DNA from: Listeria marthii FSL S4-120
Lineage (GTDB): Bacteria; Bacillota; Bacilli; Lactobacillales; Listeriaceae
Assembly: GCA_000183865.1 (NCBI GenBank)
Contig: CM001047.1
Location: forward strand, 262,438-269,533
Direction: 5' to 3'
Length of the DNA: 7,096 bases
The notes under the pieces were generated by a model. That model searched no databases. It saw nothing but the letters and a program-made list of their open reading frames with translations, and was not told where the DNA came from. A program made the position numbers and the translations under genes. Shown one piece after another: positions 1 through 4,912 of this stretch; the stretch's first letter is position 1; each line of letters starts with the position of its first letter.

Positions 1-5
1 GGAGG
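1..5 (+). promoter_or_regulatory. Ribosome binding site of rplA
   Basis: GGAGG lies at the very start of the window, 7 bases before the ATG at 13. It supports that start. The upstream gene, expected to be rplK, is outside the window. Confidence 0.9.
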
Positions 6-12
6 AAAAGAA

Positions 13-702
13 ATGGCTAAAAAAGGCAAAAAGTATCAAGATGCTTTAAAACAAATTGATGCAAATAAAGTTTACACTGCAGAAGAAGCAGTAGAACTTG
101 CTAAAAAAATTGACTTCGCTAAATTCGATGCAACTGTTGAAGTAGCATTCCGTCTTGGCGTTGACCCTAAAAAAGCGGACCAACAAATCCGTGGTGCTGT
201 TGTATTACCAAACGGTACTGGTAAAACTCAACGCGTATTAGTATTCGCAAAAGGTGAAAAAGCTAAAGAAGCTGAGGCTGCTGGAGCTGATTACGTTGGT
301 GAATCTGAATTCGTTGAAAAAATCAACCAAGGTTGGTTTGAATTTGACGTTATCGTTGCTACACCTGACATGATGGGTGAAGTTGGTAAATTAGGCCGTG
401 TCCTTGGACCAAAAGGTTTAATGCCAAACCCTAAAACTGGTACAGTAACTATGGACGTAACTAAAGCAGTTAACGAAATTAAAGCTGGTAAAGTAGAATA
501 CCGTGTTGATAAAGCTGGTAACGTACACGCTGCAATCGGTAAAGTATCTTTTGATGCTGCTAAACTAGTAGAGAACTTCCGTACTGTGAATGACGTTCTA
601 CAAAAAGCAAAACCTGCTGCTGCGAAAGGTACTTACGTGAAAAATCTTTCCGTAACAACTACTTTCGGACCTGGAATCAAAGTCGACCCAGCAAGCTTAT
701 AA
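13..702 (+). CDS. rplA: 50S ribosomal protein L1
   Basis: Ribosomal protein L1 forms the mobile L1 stalk of the large subunit, binding 23S rRNA near the exit site and helping deacylated tRNA leave. In some bacteria it also represses its own operon. The protein is 229 residues, the usual bacterial length, and begins MAKKGKKY. The L1 family signature is at about residues 114-142, running from [15 protein letters not shown] through [13 protein letters not shown] to KTGT. It ends KVDPASL. The ATG at 13 has a GGAGG 7 bases upstream. Normally rplK precedes this gene. The next gene, rplJ, is separated by 248 bases containing its own promoter and leader, so rplJL can be controlled independently of rplA. 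Codon use is strongly biased to a few codons, as expected for a highly expressed gene. The identification is secure. Confidence 0.98.
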
Positions 703-710
703 AATTTAAC

Positions 711-739
711 TTGACCAGCCCCTTGTCTTTTGATAAGAT
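711..739 (+). promoter_or_regulatory. Probable sigma-A promoter of rplJL
   Basis: TTGACC at 711-716 is a 5/6 match to the -35 consensus. It is followed after exactly 17 bases by TAAGAT at 734-739, a 4/6 match to the -10. Transcription would start near 746, giving a leader of about 205 bases before the rplJ ATG. The site lies just past the rplA stop codon. The same bases can also fold as a hairpin in a read-through transcript (711-750). The assignment rests on consensus and spacing only. Confidence 0.6.
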
Positions 740-750
740 AGGCTAGTTGA
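711..750 (+). repeat. Imperfect inverted repeat after rplA, overlapping the rplJ promoter
   Basis: An inner stem pairs CTTGTC (722-727) with GATAAG (732-737), including one G-U pair, around a TTTT loop. Outside it, AGCC (717-720) pairs with GGCT (741-744), and 711-715 can pair with 746-750 with two wobbles. No run of T follows, so it is not a typical intrinsic terminator. It could be a processing site in RNA reading through from rplA, or a chance consequence of the promoter sequence. Confidence 0.4.
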
Positions 751-767
751 AACAATCAAATATCCTT

Positions 768-886
768 ACCGTAGACAGTTGGTGCGTTTACCGCTTAAAT
801 TTTGCCACCCGAGGGATTTCTTTTGAAGTGTGCGTCCGCGTGCATTTTACAAAAACCTCTGACGTCTACGGTGTCAGAGGTTTTTT
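768..886 (+). promoter_or_regulatory. L10 leader: autoregulatory attenuator of rplJL
   Basis: The untranslated region before rplJ carries a structured leader of the type that binds the L10(L12)4 complex. ACCGTAGAC at 768-776 is exactly complementary to GTCTACGGT at 864-872 and closes the domain as a long-range stem. Inside it, 826-847 form a hairpin (core TGTGCG/CGTGCA around a TCCG loop), and GGTG (781-784) can pair with CACC (806-809). The 3' strand of the long-range stem lies in the loop of the terminator hairpin at 851-885, so the two folds should exclude each other. In Bacillus subtilis the rplJL leader is known to work by transcription attenuation, with bound L10(L12)4 favouring termination. 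The same mechanism here is inferred from position and base pairing. I do not claim a kink-turn, because I could not place it with confidence. Confidence 0.8.
851..886 (+). terminator. Intrinsic terminator inside the rplJ leader (attenuator)
   Basis: Left arm 851-863 (AAAAACCTCTGAC) pairs with 873-885 (GTCAGAGG followed by T's), giving a 13-bp stem with a 9-base loop, GTCTACGGT, and a T run at 881-886. It lies 65 bases before the rplJ start codon, so it must be conditional for rplJ to be expressed. The loop bases are the ones that pair with 768-776 in the alternative fold. Confidence 0.88.
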
Positions 887-950
887 GTTGCTGATCAAAC
901 GGAACTTGTGTCTGTTTAATTAGATTTAATTGTTGGACGGAGGTGGAAAA

Positions 951-1451
951 ATGAGTAAAGTTCTTGAAGCTAAACAAAGTGCAGTAGAAGAAATTAAAAC
1001 AAAATTATCAGCTAGTGCGTCTACAGTAATTGTTGATTACCGCGGCTTAAACGTTGGCGAAATCACTGATCTACGTAAACAATTGCGTGATGCTGGTATT
1101 GAGTTTAAAGTTTACAAAAACTCACTAACTCGCCGTGCTGTTGAAGCTAACGGTTATGAAGGTTTAGAAGGAGCTCTAACTGGTCCTAACGCAATCGCAT
1201 TCAGTAATGAAGACGTAGTTGCGCCTGCGAAAATCCTTAACGATTTCGCTAAAGATCATGAAGCACTAGAAATCAAAGCCGGTGTTATTGAAGGTAAAGT
1301 TGCTTCTCTTGAAGAAATTAAAGCACTTGCAACACTTCCATCACGCGAAGGATTGCTATCTATGCTTTGCAACGTACTTCAAGCTCCAGTTCGCGGTCTT
1401 GCTATCGCTACTAAAGCTGTTGCTGACCAAAAAGAAGGACAAGAAGCATAA
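951..1451 (+). CDS. rplJ: 50S ribosomal protein L10
   Basis: L10 anchors the L7/L12 dimers to the base of the ribosomal stalk, where translation GTPases are recruited. With L12 it forms the complex that regulates this operon. The protein is 166 residues, the normal size for Gram-positive L10. The rRNA-binding globular domain comes first and includes [20 protein letters not shown] (about residues 26-45) and [13 protein letters not shown] (about 52-64). The C-terminal helix that carries the L12 dimers follows (about 132-166). The start is the ATG at 951, preceded by GGAGGTGG at 939-946. An in-frame TTG at 930 is open but would place the Shine-Dalgarno inside the gene, so it is rejected. Regulation is expected through the attenuator in the leader. 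rplL follows after 78 bases and is probably cotranscribed. Confidence 0.97.
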   Translation: MSKVLEAKQSAVEEIKTKLSASASTVIVDYRGLNVGEITDLRKQLRDAGIEFKVYKNSLTRRAVEANGYEGLEGALTGPNAIAFSNEDVVAPAKILNDFAKDHEALEIKAGVIEGKVASLEEIKALATLPSREGLLSMLCNVLQAPVRGLAIATKAVADQKEGQEA

Positions 1452-1463
1452 TCTGTTCTACCC

Positions 1464-1500
1464 AGGGGAAACCCTACAAACAAATCTCGGTTAAATCCGA
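1464..1500 (+). repeat. Two small hairpins between rplJ and rplL
   Basis: AGGG (1464-1467) and CCCT (1472-1475) close on a GAAA loop, which is a GNRA tetraloop. TCGG (1487-1490) and CCGA (1497-1500) close on a 6-base loop. Both lie in the 78-base gap between rplJ and rplL, upstream of the GGAGG at 1516-1520. Neither has a T run, so they are not terminators. A role in RNA processing or in raising rplL yield relative to rplJ is only a suggestion. Confidence 0.45.
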
Positions 1501-1515
1501 AAAAATTATATTATT

Positions 1516-1520
1516 GGAGG
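1516..1520 (+). promoter_or_regulatory. Ribosome binding site of rplL
   Basis: TTGGAGGAA contains a full GGAGG core 9 bases before the ATG at 1530. It is a strong independent site, consistent with L12 being needed at several copies per L10. Confidence 0.88.
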
Positions 1521-1529
1521 AATTTCAAA

Positions 1530-1892
1530 ATGGCTTTAAACATTGAAGAAATCATTGCTTCCGTAAAAGAAGCATCTGTATTAGAACTTAACGATTTAGT
1601 AAAAGCAATCGAAGAAGAATTTGGCGTAACTGCTGCTGCTCCTGTAGCTGTAGCTGCTGCTGGTGGCGGTGCTGCTGAGCAAACTGAATTCACTGTAGAA
1701 CTAGCTTCTGCTGGAGATTCTAAAATCAAAGTAATCAAAGTGGTTCGTGAAATCACTGGTCTTGGCTTAAAAGAAGCTAAAGAATTAGTTGACAACGCTC
1801 CTAAAGCTCTTAAAGAAGGCGTTGCTAAAGACGAAGCTGAAGAAATCAAAGCTAAACTTGAAGAAGTTGGCGCTAACGTAGAAGTTAAGTAA
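1530..1892 (+). CDS. rplL: 50S ribosomal protein L7/L12
   Basis: L7/L12 is the flexible stalk protein of the large subunit. It is present as dimers on L10 and stimulates GTP hydrolysis by elongation factors. The protein is 120 residues, the typical length. Domains in order: N-terminal dimerisation helices (about 1-32, with [20 protein letters not shown]), an Ala/Gly-rich hinge (about 34-52, [13 protein letters not shown]) and the compact C-terminal factor-binding domain (about 53-120). The last contains [20 protein letters not shown] and ends in NVEVK. The ATG at 1530 has a GGAGG 9 bases upstream. It lies 78 bases after rplJ and just before a strong terminator, so it is the last gene of the ribosomal-protein transcript. 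Codon use is highly biased (GCT, GAA and AAA dominate), as expected for a very abundant protein. Confidence 0.98.
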   Translation: MALNIEEIIASVKEASVLELNDLVKAIEEEFGVTAAAPVAVAAAGGGAAEQTEFTVELASAGDSKIKVIKVVREITGLGLKEAKELVDNAPKALKEGVAKDEAEEIKAKLEEVGANVEVK

Positions 1893-1900
1893 TTAACTTA

Positions 1901-1935
1901 AAGACCTTAGATACTTGTTATCTAAGGTCTTTTTT
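1901..1935 (+). terminator. Strong intrinsic terminator after rplL
   Basis: AAGACCTTAGATA (1901-1913) pairs perfectly with 1919-1931 around the loop CTTGT, giving a 13-bp stem followed by a T run to 1935. It starts 8 bases after the rplL stop and ends the ribosomal-protein transcript. Confidence 0.93.
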
Positions 1936-1964
1936 ATTGTTATATAAAAAAGACTTTTTAAGCT

Positions 1965-2012
1965 TTTTTTGAAGGATTTGAATCATGTTTATCCTTTTGA
2001 AGGCTTTTTTTT
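1965..2012 (+). terminator. Possible second, weaker terminator
   Basis: AAGGAT (1972-1977) pairs with ATCCTT (1991-1996). The stem can extend outward through G-U and A-U pairs to about 1965 and 2003, and eight T's follow at 2005-2012. The stem is much weaker than the one at 1901-1935. It may act as a backup terminator in front of the next transcription unit. Confidence 0.4.
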
Positions 2013-2024
2013 ATTGCTATTACA

Positions 2025-2033
2025 TGCTAGTAT
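2025..2033 (+). promoter_or_regulatory. Possible extended -10 promoter of the BlaI-like gene
   Basis: TGCTAGTAT at 2025-2033 gives an extended -10 (TGN followed by TAGTAT, 4/6). No good -35 lies 17 bases upstream, where there is only a T-rich run. The site overlaps TACATGCTAGTA (2021-2032), whose ends TAC and GTA are symmetric, so a repressor could sit here. This is weak evidence, but some promoter is needed because the region follows strong termination. Confidence 0.35.
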
Positions 2034-2066
2034 AAAGAGATGGATTAGTTTTCTGGGGGTTTATAT

Positions 2067-2453
2067 ATGGCAATTAAATCTTTATCAAAATCTGAATTAG
2101 AAGTAATGAAGGTTATATGGGATTTTGGAAGAGCGGTTCAGTATGCTGATGTTGCTGGAAAGCTAGAAGAGAAAAATTACTCGTGGAAGAAAAATACGGT
2201 ACTAACTTTTTTAACGCGCTTGGTTGAGAAAAATTTACTTAGTGTGAAGAAAGTTGGCCGTAAAAACGAATATTATGCGCTTGTAAGTGAAAATGAGTAT
2301 TTAGAACGACAAGCGGAAACCTTTGTAGAAGATATTTATGAAGGAGATGTAAAAGGGTTAATTACAAATTTAGTGCAAAATGATTTAATTTCACCAGACG
2401 AACTAGGAGATTTACAACAATTTTGGAAAAGGATGAAATCACCTAATGAATGA
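2067..2453 (+). CDS. BlaI/MecI-family transcriptional repressor
   Basis: This is a 128-residue DNA-binding regulator of the BlaI/MecI/CopY family. These are winged-helix repressors that bind as dimers and are switched off by proteolysis. The winged-helix domain spans about residues 5-75. It opens SKSELEVMKVIWDFGRA and contains the recognition-helix region YSWKKNTVLTFLTRLVEKNLL, with the wing at VGRKNEYYALV. A C-terminal dimerisation region (about 77-125) follows. In staphylococcal BlaI the cut is after Asn101. Here residue 101 is also Asn, in LITNLVQND, with Leu in place of Phe at 102. The ATG at 2067 follows GGGGG at 2055-2059, a G-rich but non-standard ribosome binding site. The gene overlaps the next by 8 bases, so the pair is translationally coupled. 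No beta-lactamase is nearby, so the inducing signal and target genes are not known. Confidence 0.88.
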   Translation: MAIKSLSKSELEVMKVIWDFGRAVQYADVAGKLEEKNYSWKKNTVLTFLTRLVEKNLLSVKKVGRKNEYYALVSENEYLERQAETFVEDIYEGDVKGLITNLVQNDLISPDELGDLQQFWKRMKSPNE

Positions 2454-3486
2454 ACTACTTAAGATTTTCTTATCAATGGCTTTAACATCAGTTATATTAA
2501 TACCGCTAGTCTGGGTTTTACAGAGAATATTCAATCGTTATTTGAGTAAAGGGAAAATTTATTACTCATGGATGATTGTTTTTTTCTTTTTAACTATTCC
2601 TTTTGCTTATTTTTTCTTTAGATTTGCAAAAGATAGTGAGTTTATGTGGAGAAATAAAACGGAATTTGATGGGGTTACTTCCATCGTAGTGGATCAAAGT
2701 GGAGTTGTATTACAACATGATTTTAAAACTGTTTTTTGGATGACGGTACTGGATTATTTATGGGTAGCTTGGCTCTTGATATTTTTACTAACTTTTATTT
2801 ATCGTATAGCTTCGTATCGTAATTTCAAAAAATATGTATTTTCTGGTGCGCGAAGAGTAGATGATTTGGAACAGCTCGATTTATTGGCGGAAACTATGGA
2901 GGAATTGAATATTAAACGACCGGTAGAGTTGATGATAAATCCACTTATTTCTTCACCGATTTTTCTTGGGCTAAAAAAGAATGTAATAGTTATACCGGAT
3001 GAAACTTTTTTGAGCGATGAATTGCATTATATTTTTAAGCACGAGCTCGTTCATTGTAAACGTAAAGATATGTATTATGTTTGGATGATCCAATTTTTCA
3101 CTTGTGTCTATTGGTTTAACCCGTTGATGTATCTGATGAATAAGCGGATTCAAATGGCGCGTGAATTAGCGTGTGATGAAGCTGTTTTAGCTACATTGCC
3201 TAAAAGTAAATATATTGGTTATGGTGATACGTTGCTTTCGTCACTTGCTAAATCAGGAAATTACAAGGAATCTTATGTAGCCGTATCGCTTCATGAAAAT
3301 ACGAAAGCTTTAAAAGAAAGGCTTACATGTATTGCGAACTATGAAACGCCAAGTAAAAAACATAATATATTATTCTTGATTTTCATTATAGTATTATGTA
3401 GTGTAGGCGTTTTATTTAGCGATTTTCAAGCGGATATGTTTACACTAGAAAAGAAGAAAGGCATTACAATTGAACGGAAAAATTGA
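2446..3486 (+). CDS. BlaR1-like M56 membrane metallopeptidase, no sensor domain
   Basis: This is a 346-residue zinc metallopeptidase of the M56 (BlaR1/MecR1) family in the cytoplasmic membrane, expected to relay a signal by inactivating the neighbouring BlaI-like repressor. Hydrophobic segments are at about residues 5-25, 39-59, 99-120, 210-228 and 308-325. The zinc-binding HExxH motif is HELVH at 199-203, and the probable third ligand is E240 in ARELACDE (238-245), both intact. BlaR1 of Staphylococcus is about 585 residues with an extracellular penicillin-binding domain after the last membrane helix. Here only about 20 residues follow that helix, so beta-lactam acylation cannot be the signal in the usual way. 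Sensor-less members of this family are common in Firmicutes. The start ATG lies inside the end of the repressor gene (8-base overlap). A terminator begins 9 bases after the stop. Confidence 0.88.
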   Translation: MNELLKIFLSMALTSVILIPLVWVLQRIFNRYLSKGKIYYSWMIVFFFLTIPFAYFFFRFAKDSEFMWRNKTEFDGVTSIVVDQSGVVLQHDFKTVFWMTVLDYLWVAWLLIFLLTFIYRIASYRNFKKYVFSGARRVDDLEQLDLLAETMEELNIKRPVELMINPLISSPIFLGLKKNVIVIPDETFLSDELHYIFKHELVHCKRKDMYYVWMIQFFTCVYWFNPLMYLMNKRIQMARELACDEAVLATLPKSKYIGYGDTLLSSLAKSGNYKESYVAVSLHENTKALKERLTCIANYETPSKKHNILFLIFIIVLCSVGVLFSDFQADMFTLEKKKGITIERKN

Positions 3487-3494
3487 ACTAGTAG

Positions 3495-3526
3495 AAACTT
3501 CTCTTTTTTGTAAGAGGAGTTTTTTA
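3495..3526 (+). terminator. Intrinsic terminator after the M56 peptidase gene
   Basis: AAACTTCTCTT (3495-3505) pairs with AAGAGGAGTTT (3512-3522), an 11-bp stem with one G-U pair. The loop is TTTTGT and the T run continues to 3525. It closes the repressor/peptidase unit before the next promoter. Confidence 0.85.
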
Positions 3527-3534
3527 TTATGTTA

Positions 3535-3563
3535 TTGACTTTTAAAACTACGTAGTGTAGTAT
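3535..3563 (+). promoter_or_regulatory. Sigma-A promoter with palindromic spacer, upstream of the DUF1266 gene
   Basis: TTGACT (3535-3540, 5/6) and TAGTAT (3558-3563, 4/6) are separated by exactly 17 bases. The spacer holds the perfect palindrome ACTACGTAGT at 3547-3556, followed at once by GTAGTAT. CTAC (3548-3551) also forms an inverted repeat with GTAG at 3557-3560. A repressor bound here would block RNA polymerase. BlaI/MecI-type operators are built on TACA/TGTA half-sites, and TAC/GTA halves are present here. Binding by the BlaI-like protein encoded upstream is therefore a reasonable but untested inference. Confidence 0.65.
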
Positions 3564-3601
3564 TAAAAAGCATAATAAATTACTAGAGGGGCGGAGAAGA
3601 A

Positions 3602-4264
3602 ATGTTTGGTCGAAAAAAGGTTTCTATACCAGAAGAATATCTGCAATTTAATCAATTTTCAGCAGACAAAGAGCGCTTGCTTTGTATAGGAGCTTTCACT
3701 ACAGAGAATAAACATAAAGTAGAAACAAAATTAGATGGTTCGAATAATATGTTGAAGCTGTATTATCCAAAGAATCGAGCCGCAAAAGTCATGAAGTATT
3801 GGTTGCCAATGTTTGGGATTAATGATGGCTATTCTGCTGTAGAGGTAATCACTAACTGGATTCAAGCAAATGATTATTCAGGAATGATTGCTGCAAATAC
3901 AACAAATAAAGTTATTCGAATTGTTACTAAAGCTTCTCAAAAAGAAGGGCTAGATGAAACTTCACTTGTAGCAGCTGCTAACAAAGTGAAGACATATGGC
4001 GCATTTGATTTAGATAGATTAGGTTATATTGTGCGTGTCTGCTATTCTTTAGACTTGATCAATGAGGAGCAAGCATGGGGCTTCCTTGAAGAATTATGGG
4101 ACGCTGCGACAATGCATTATGATGACTGGGATGAGTACTGCGTTAGTTATTTGAACGGAGAAGAAGGTTTGGATACAAATTGGTACAGCGATGGTGTTAA
4201 GGCCTATGTGGCATTACGAAAAGACGCAGCTAGTTTGTTAAACAAATATCAACTAAAAAACTAA
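3602..4264 (+). CDS. DUF1266-like protein of unknown function
   Basis: This is a 220-residue protein with no signal peptide or membrane segment, so probably cytoplasmic. The second half resembles the DUF1266 family pattern: an Asp-Arg-hydrophobic stretch (FDLDRLGYIVRVCYSLDLI, about 135-153), EEQAWGFLEELWDAATMHYDDWDEYCVSYLNGEE (155-188), and a final helix. The Trp-rich part MKYWLPMFGINDGYSAVEVITNWI (64-87) fits the WgI-type segment of that family. This match is from memory and should be tested. No catalytic motif is evident. The ATG at 3602 follows a G-rich ribosome binding site, GGGGCGGAG, at about 3587-3595. The gene has its own promoter with a palindrome and is followed after 24 bases by a lipoprotein gene that probably shares its transcript. 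The function is unknown. Confidence 0.75.
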   Translation: MFGRKKVSIPEEYLQFNQFSADKERLLCIGAFTTENKHKVETKLDGSNNMLKLYYPKNRAAKVMKYWLPMFGINDGYSAVEVITNWIQANDYSGMIAANTTNKVIRIVTKASQKEGLDETSLVAAANKVKTYGAFDLDRLGYIVRVCYSLDLINEEQAWGFLEELWDAATMHYDDWDEYCVSYLNGEEGLDTNWYSDGVKAYVALRKDAASLLNKYQLKN

Positions 4265-4288
4265 ACAGAAAAGGGAGTATAACAATCA

Positions 4289-4792
4289 ATGAAAAAGTTT
4301 TTAAGTATTTTAAGTATTTTAGTTTTAGCTTTACTTGTAACAGCTTGTGGAAGTGATTCAAGTGAAAAGAAAAGTGAGAAAAAAGAAGAAAAAATGGAGA
4401 CAGTAACCTATGTAGCAGACATTAGTGGCGCTAAGTTAGAAGCAACATTTTCTCATGTTGGTGATAATTTAAGAAAAGTTGAACAAAAAATGGTTTATCC
4501 ATATGCTGCTCTTGGGATTGATAGTGAAAGTCTTGCTAATTTAGATGACGCTATGAAGAAACAATTGGAAGAGCAAGTTGCTTCCCAATACTCTGCATAT
4601 AAAGATAGTAAAGGAGCTTCACTAGAAACGAAATTTACTGATGAAGCGCTAGAATTAACAATGTCTGTTGATCTATATAAAGCAGATAAGGATTCAGTTG
4701 CTTCCTTGCTTGGCGGAACTACAGATCCTAAAAATGTTAGTCTAAAAGAAACTGTAAAACAATTCGAAGCTCAAGGGTTCAAGAAGAAATAA
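4289..4792 (+). CDS. Lipoprotein, DUF1307/YehR-like
   Basis: This is a 167-residue predicted lipoprotein anchored on the outer face of the membrane. The signal peptide has a basic start (MKK), a hydrophobic core and the lipobox LVTAC, with Cys20 as the lipidated residue. A charged linker rich in Lys, Glu and Ser follows (about 21-36). The remaining domain (about 37-164) resembles the YehR/DUF1307 lipoprotein family, with TYVADISGAKLEATFSHVGD near its start, LTMSVDLYKADKDSVASLLGG in the middle and a QFEAQGFKKK end. The family's function is not known. The ATG at 4289 has AGGGAG at 4272-4277, 11 bases upstream, slightly long but acceptable. The signal-peptide region contains a tandem 9-base DNA repeat. 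It is probably cotranscribed with the preceding DUF1266-like gene and ends before a strong terminator. Confidence 0.85.
   Translation: MKKFLSILSILVLALLVTACGSDSSEKKSEKKEEKMETVTYVADISGAKLEATFSHVGDNLRKVEQKMVYPYAALGIDSESLANLDDAMKKQLEEQVASQYSAYKDSKGASLETKFTDEALELTMSVDLYKADKDSVASLLGGTTDPKNVSLKETVKQFEAQGFKKK
4299..4320 (+). repeat. Tandem 9-base repeat in the lipoprotein signal peptide
   Basis: TTTTAAGTA occurs twice in a row (4299-4307 and 4308-4316), followed by a partial third copy beginning TTTTAG. The unit is three codons long and encodes repeated Leu-Ser-Ile in the hydrophobic core. Gain or loss of a unit would keep the frame and change signal-peptide length. Confidence 0.75.
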
Positions 4793-4806
4793 TATTAATA
4801 ACTTAG

Positions 4807-4841
4807 AAACAGGCGCTTAATAATCAAAGCGCCTGTTTTTC
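4807..4841 (+). terminator. Strong intrinsic terminator after the lipoprotein gene
   Basis: AAACAGGCGCTT (4807-4818) pairs perfectly with AAGCGCCTGTTT (4827-4838), a 12-bp GC-rich stem with an 8-base loop. The T run is at 4836-4840, with more T's after one C. It separates the accessory genes from the methyltransferase. Confidence 0.93.
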
Positions 4842-4873
4842 TTTCGTTAACGCTACTTTAGAAGGGGATTTTA

Positions 4874-4882
4874 TGCTAAAAT
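4874..4882 (+). promoter_or_regulatory. Probable extended -10 promoter of the methyltransferase gene
   Basis: TGCTAAAAT at 4874-4882 is an extended -10 element (TG, one base, then TAAAAT, 5/6). The -35 position, about 4854-4859 (TACTTT), is poor, which is usual for extended -10 promoters. It lies about 30 bases before the start codon and after a strong terminator, where a promoter is needed. Confidence 0.6.
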
Positions 4883-4895
4883 AGCTAGAGATACG

Positions 4896-4904
4896 AAAGG
4901 AAGG
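4896..4904 (+). promoter_or_regulatory. Ribosome binding site that selects a TTG start
   Basis: AAAGGAAGG lies 8 bases before TTG at 4913. The in-frame GTG at 4904 overlaps this Shine-Dalgarno and cannot use it. No ATG is available near the start, so TTG at 4913 is preferred. Confidence 0.75.
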
Positions 4905-4912
4905 TGCGGTTC

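Noticed and set aside
930..950. Seven-codon N-terminal extension of rplJ from TTG 930
   Set aside because: The extension is the translated Shine-Dalgarno region (GGAGGTGG). The ATG at 951 is correctly spaced and gives the standard L10 N terminus.
1282..1494. 70-codon ORF on the + strand overlapping the end of rplJ
   Set aside because: It is an out-of-frame shadow of rplJ, with low-complexity Leu/Lys content and no ribosome binding site.
1511..1849. 112-codon ORF antisense to rplL
   Set aside because: Its Ala/Ser-rich sequence is the mirror of the biased rplL codons. It has no start context and no family resemblance.
2446..3486. Truncation of a full-length BlaR1 by a frameshift or deletion
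   Set aside because: The gene ends cleanly with a terminator 9 bases later and no remnant of a penicillin-binding domain follows in any frame. Short sensor-less M56 proteins are a known form.
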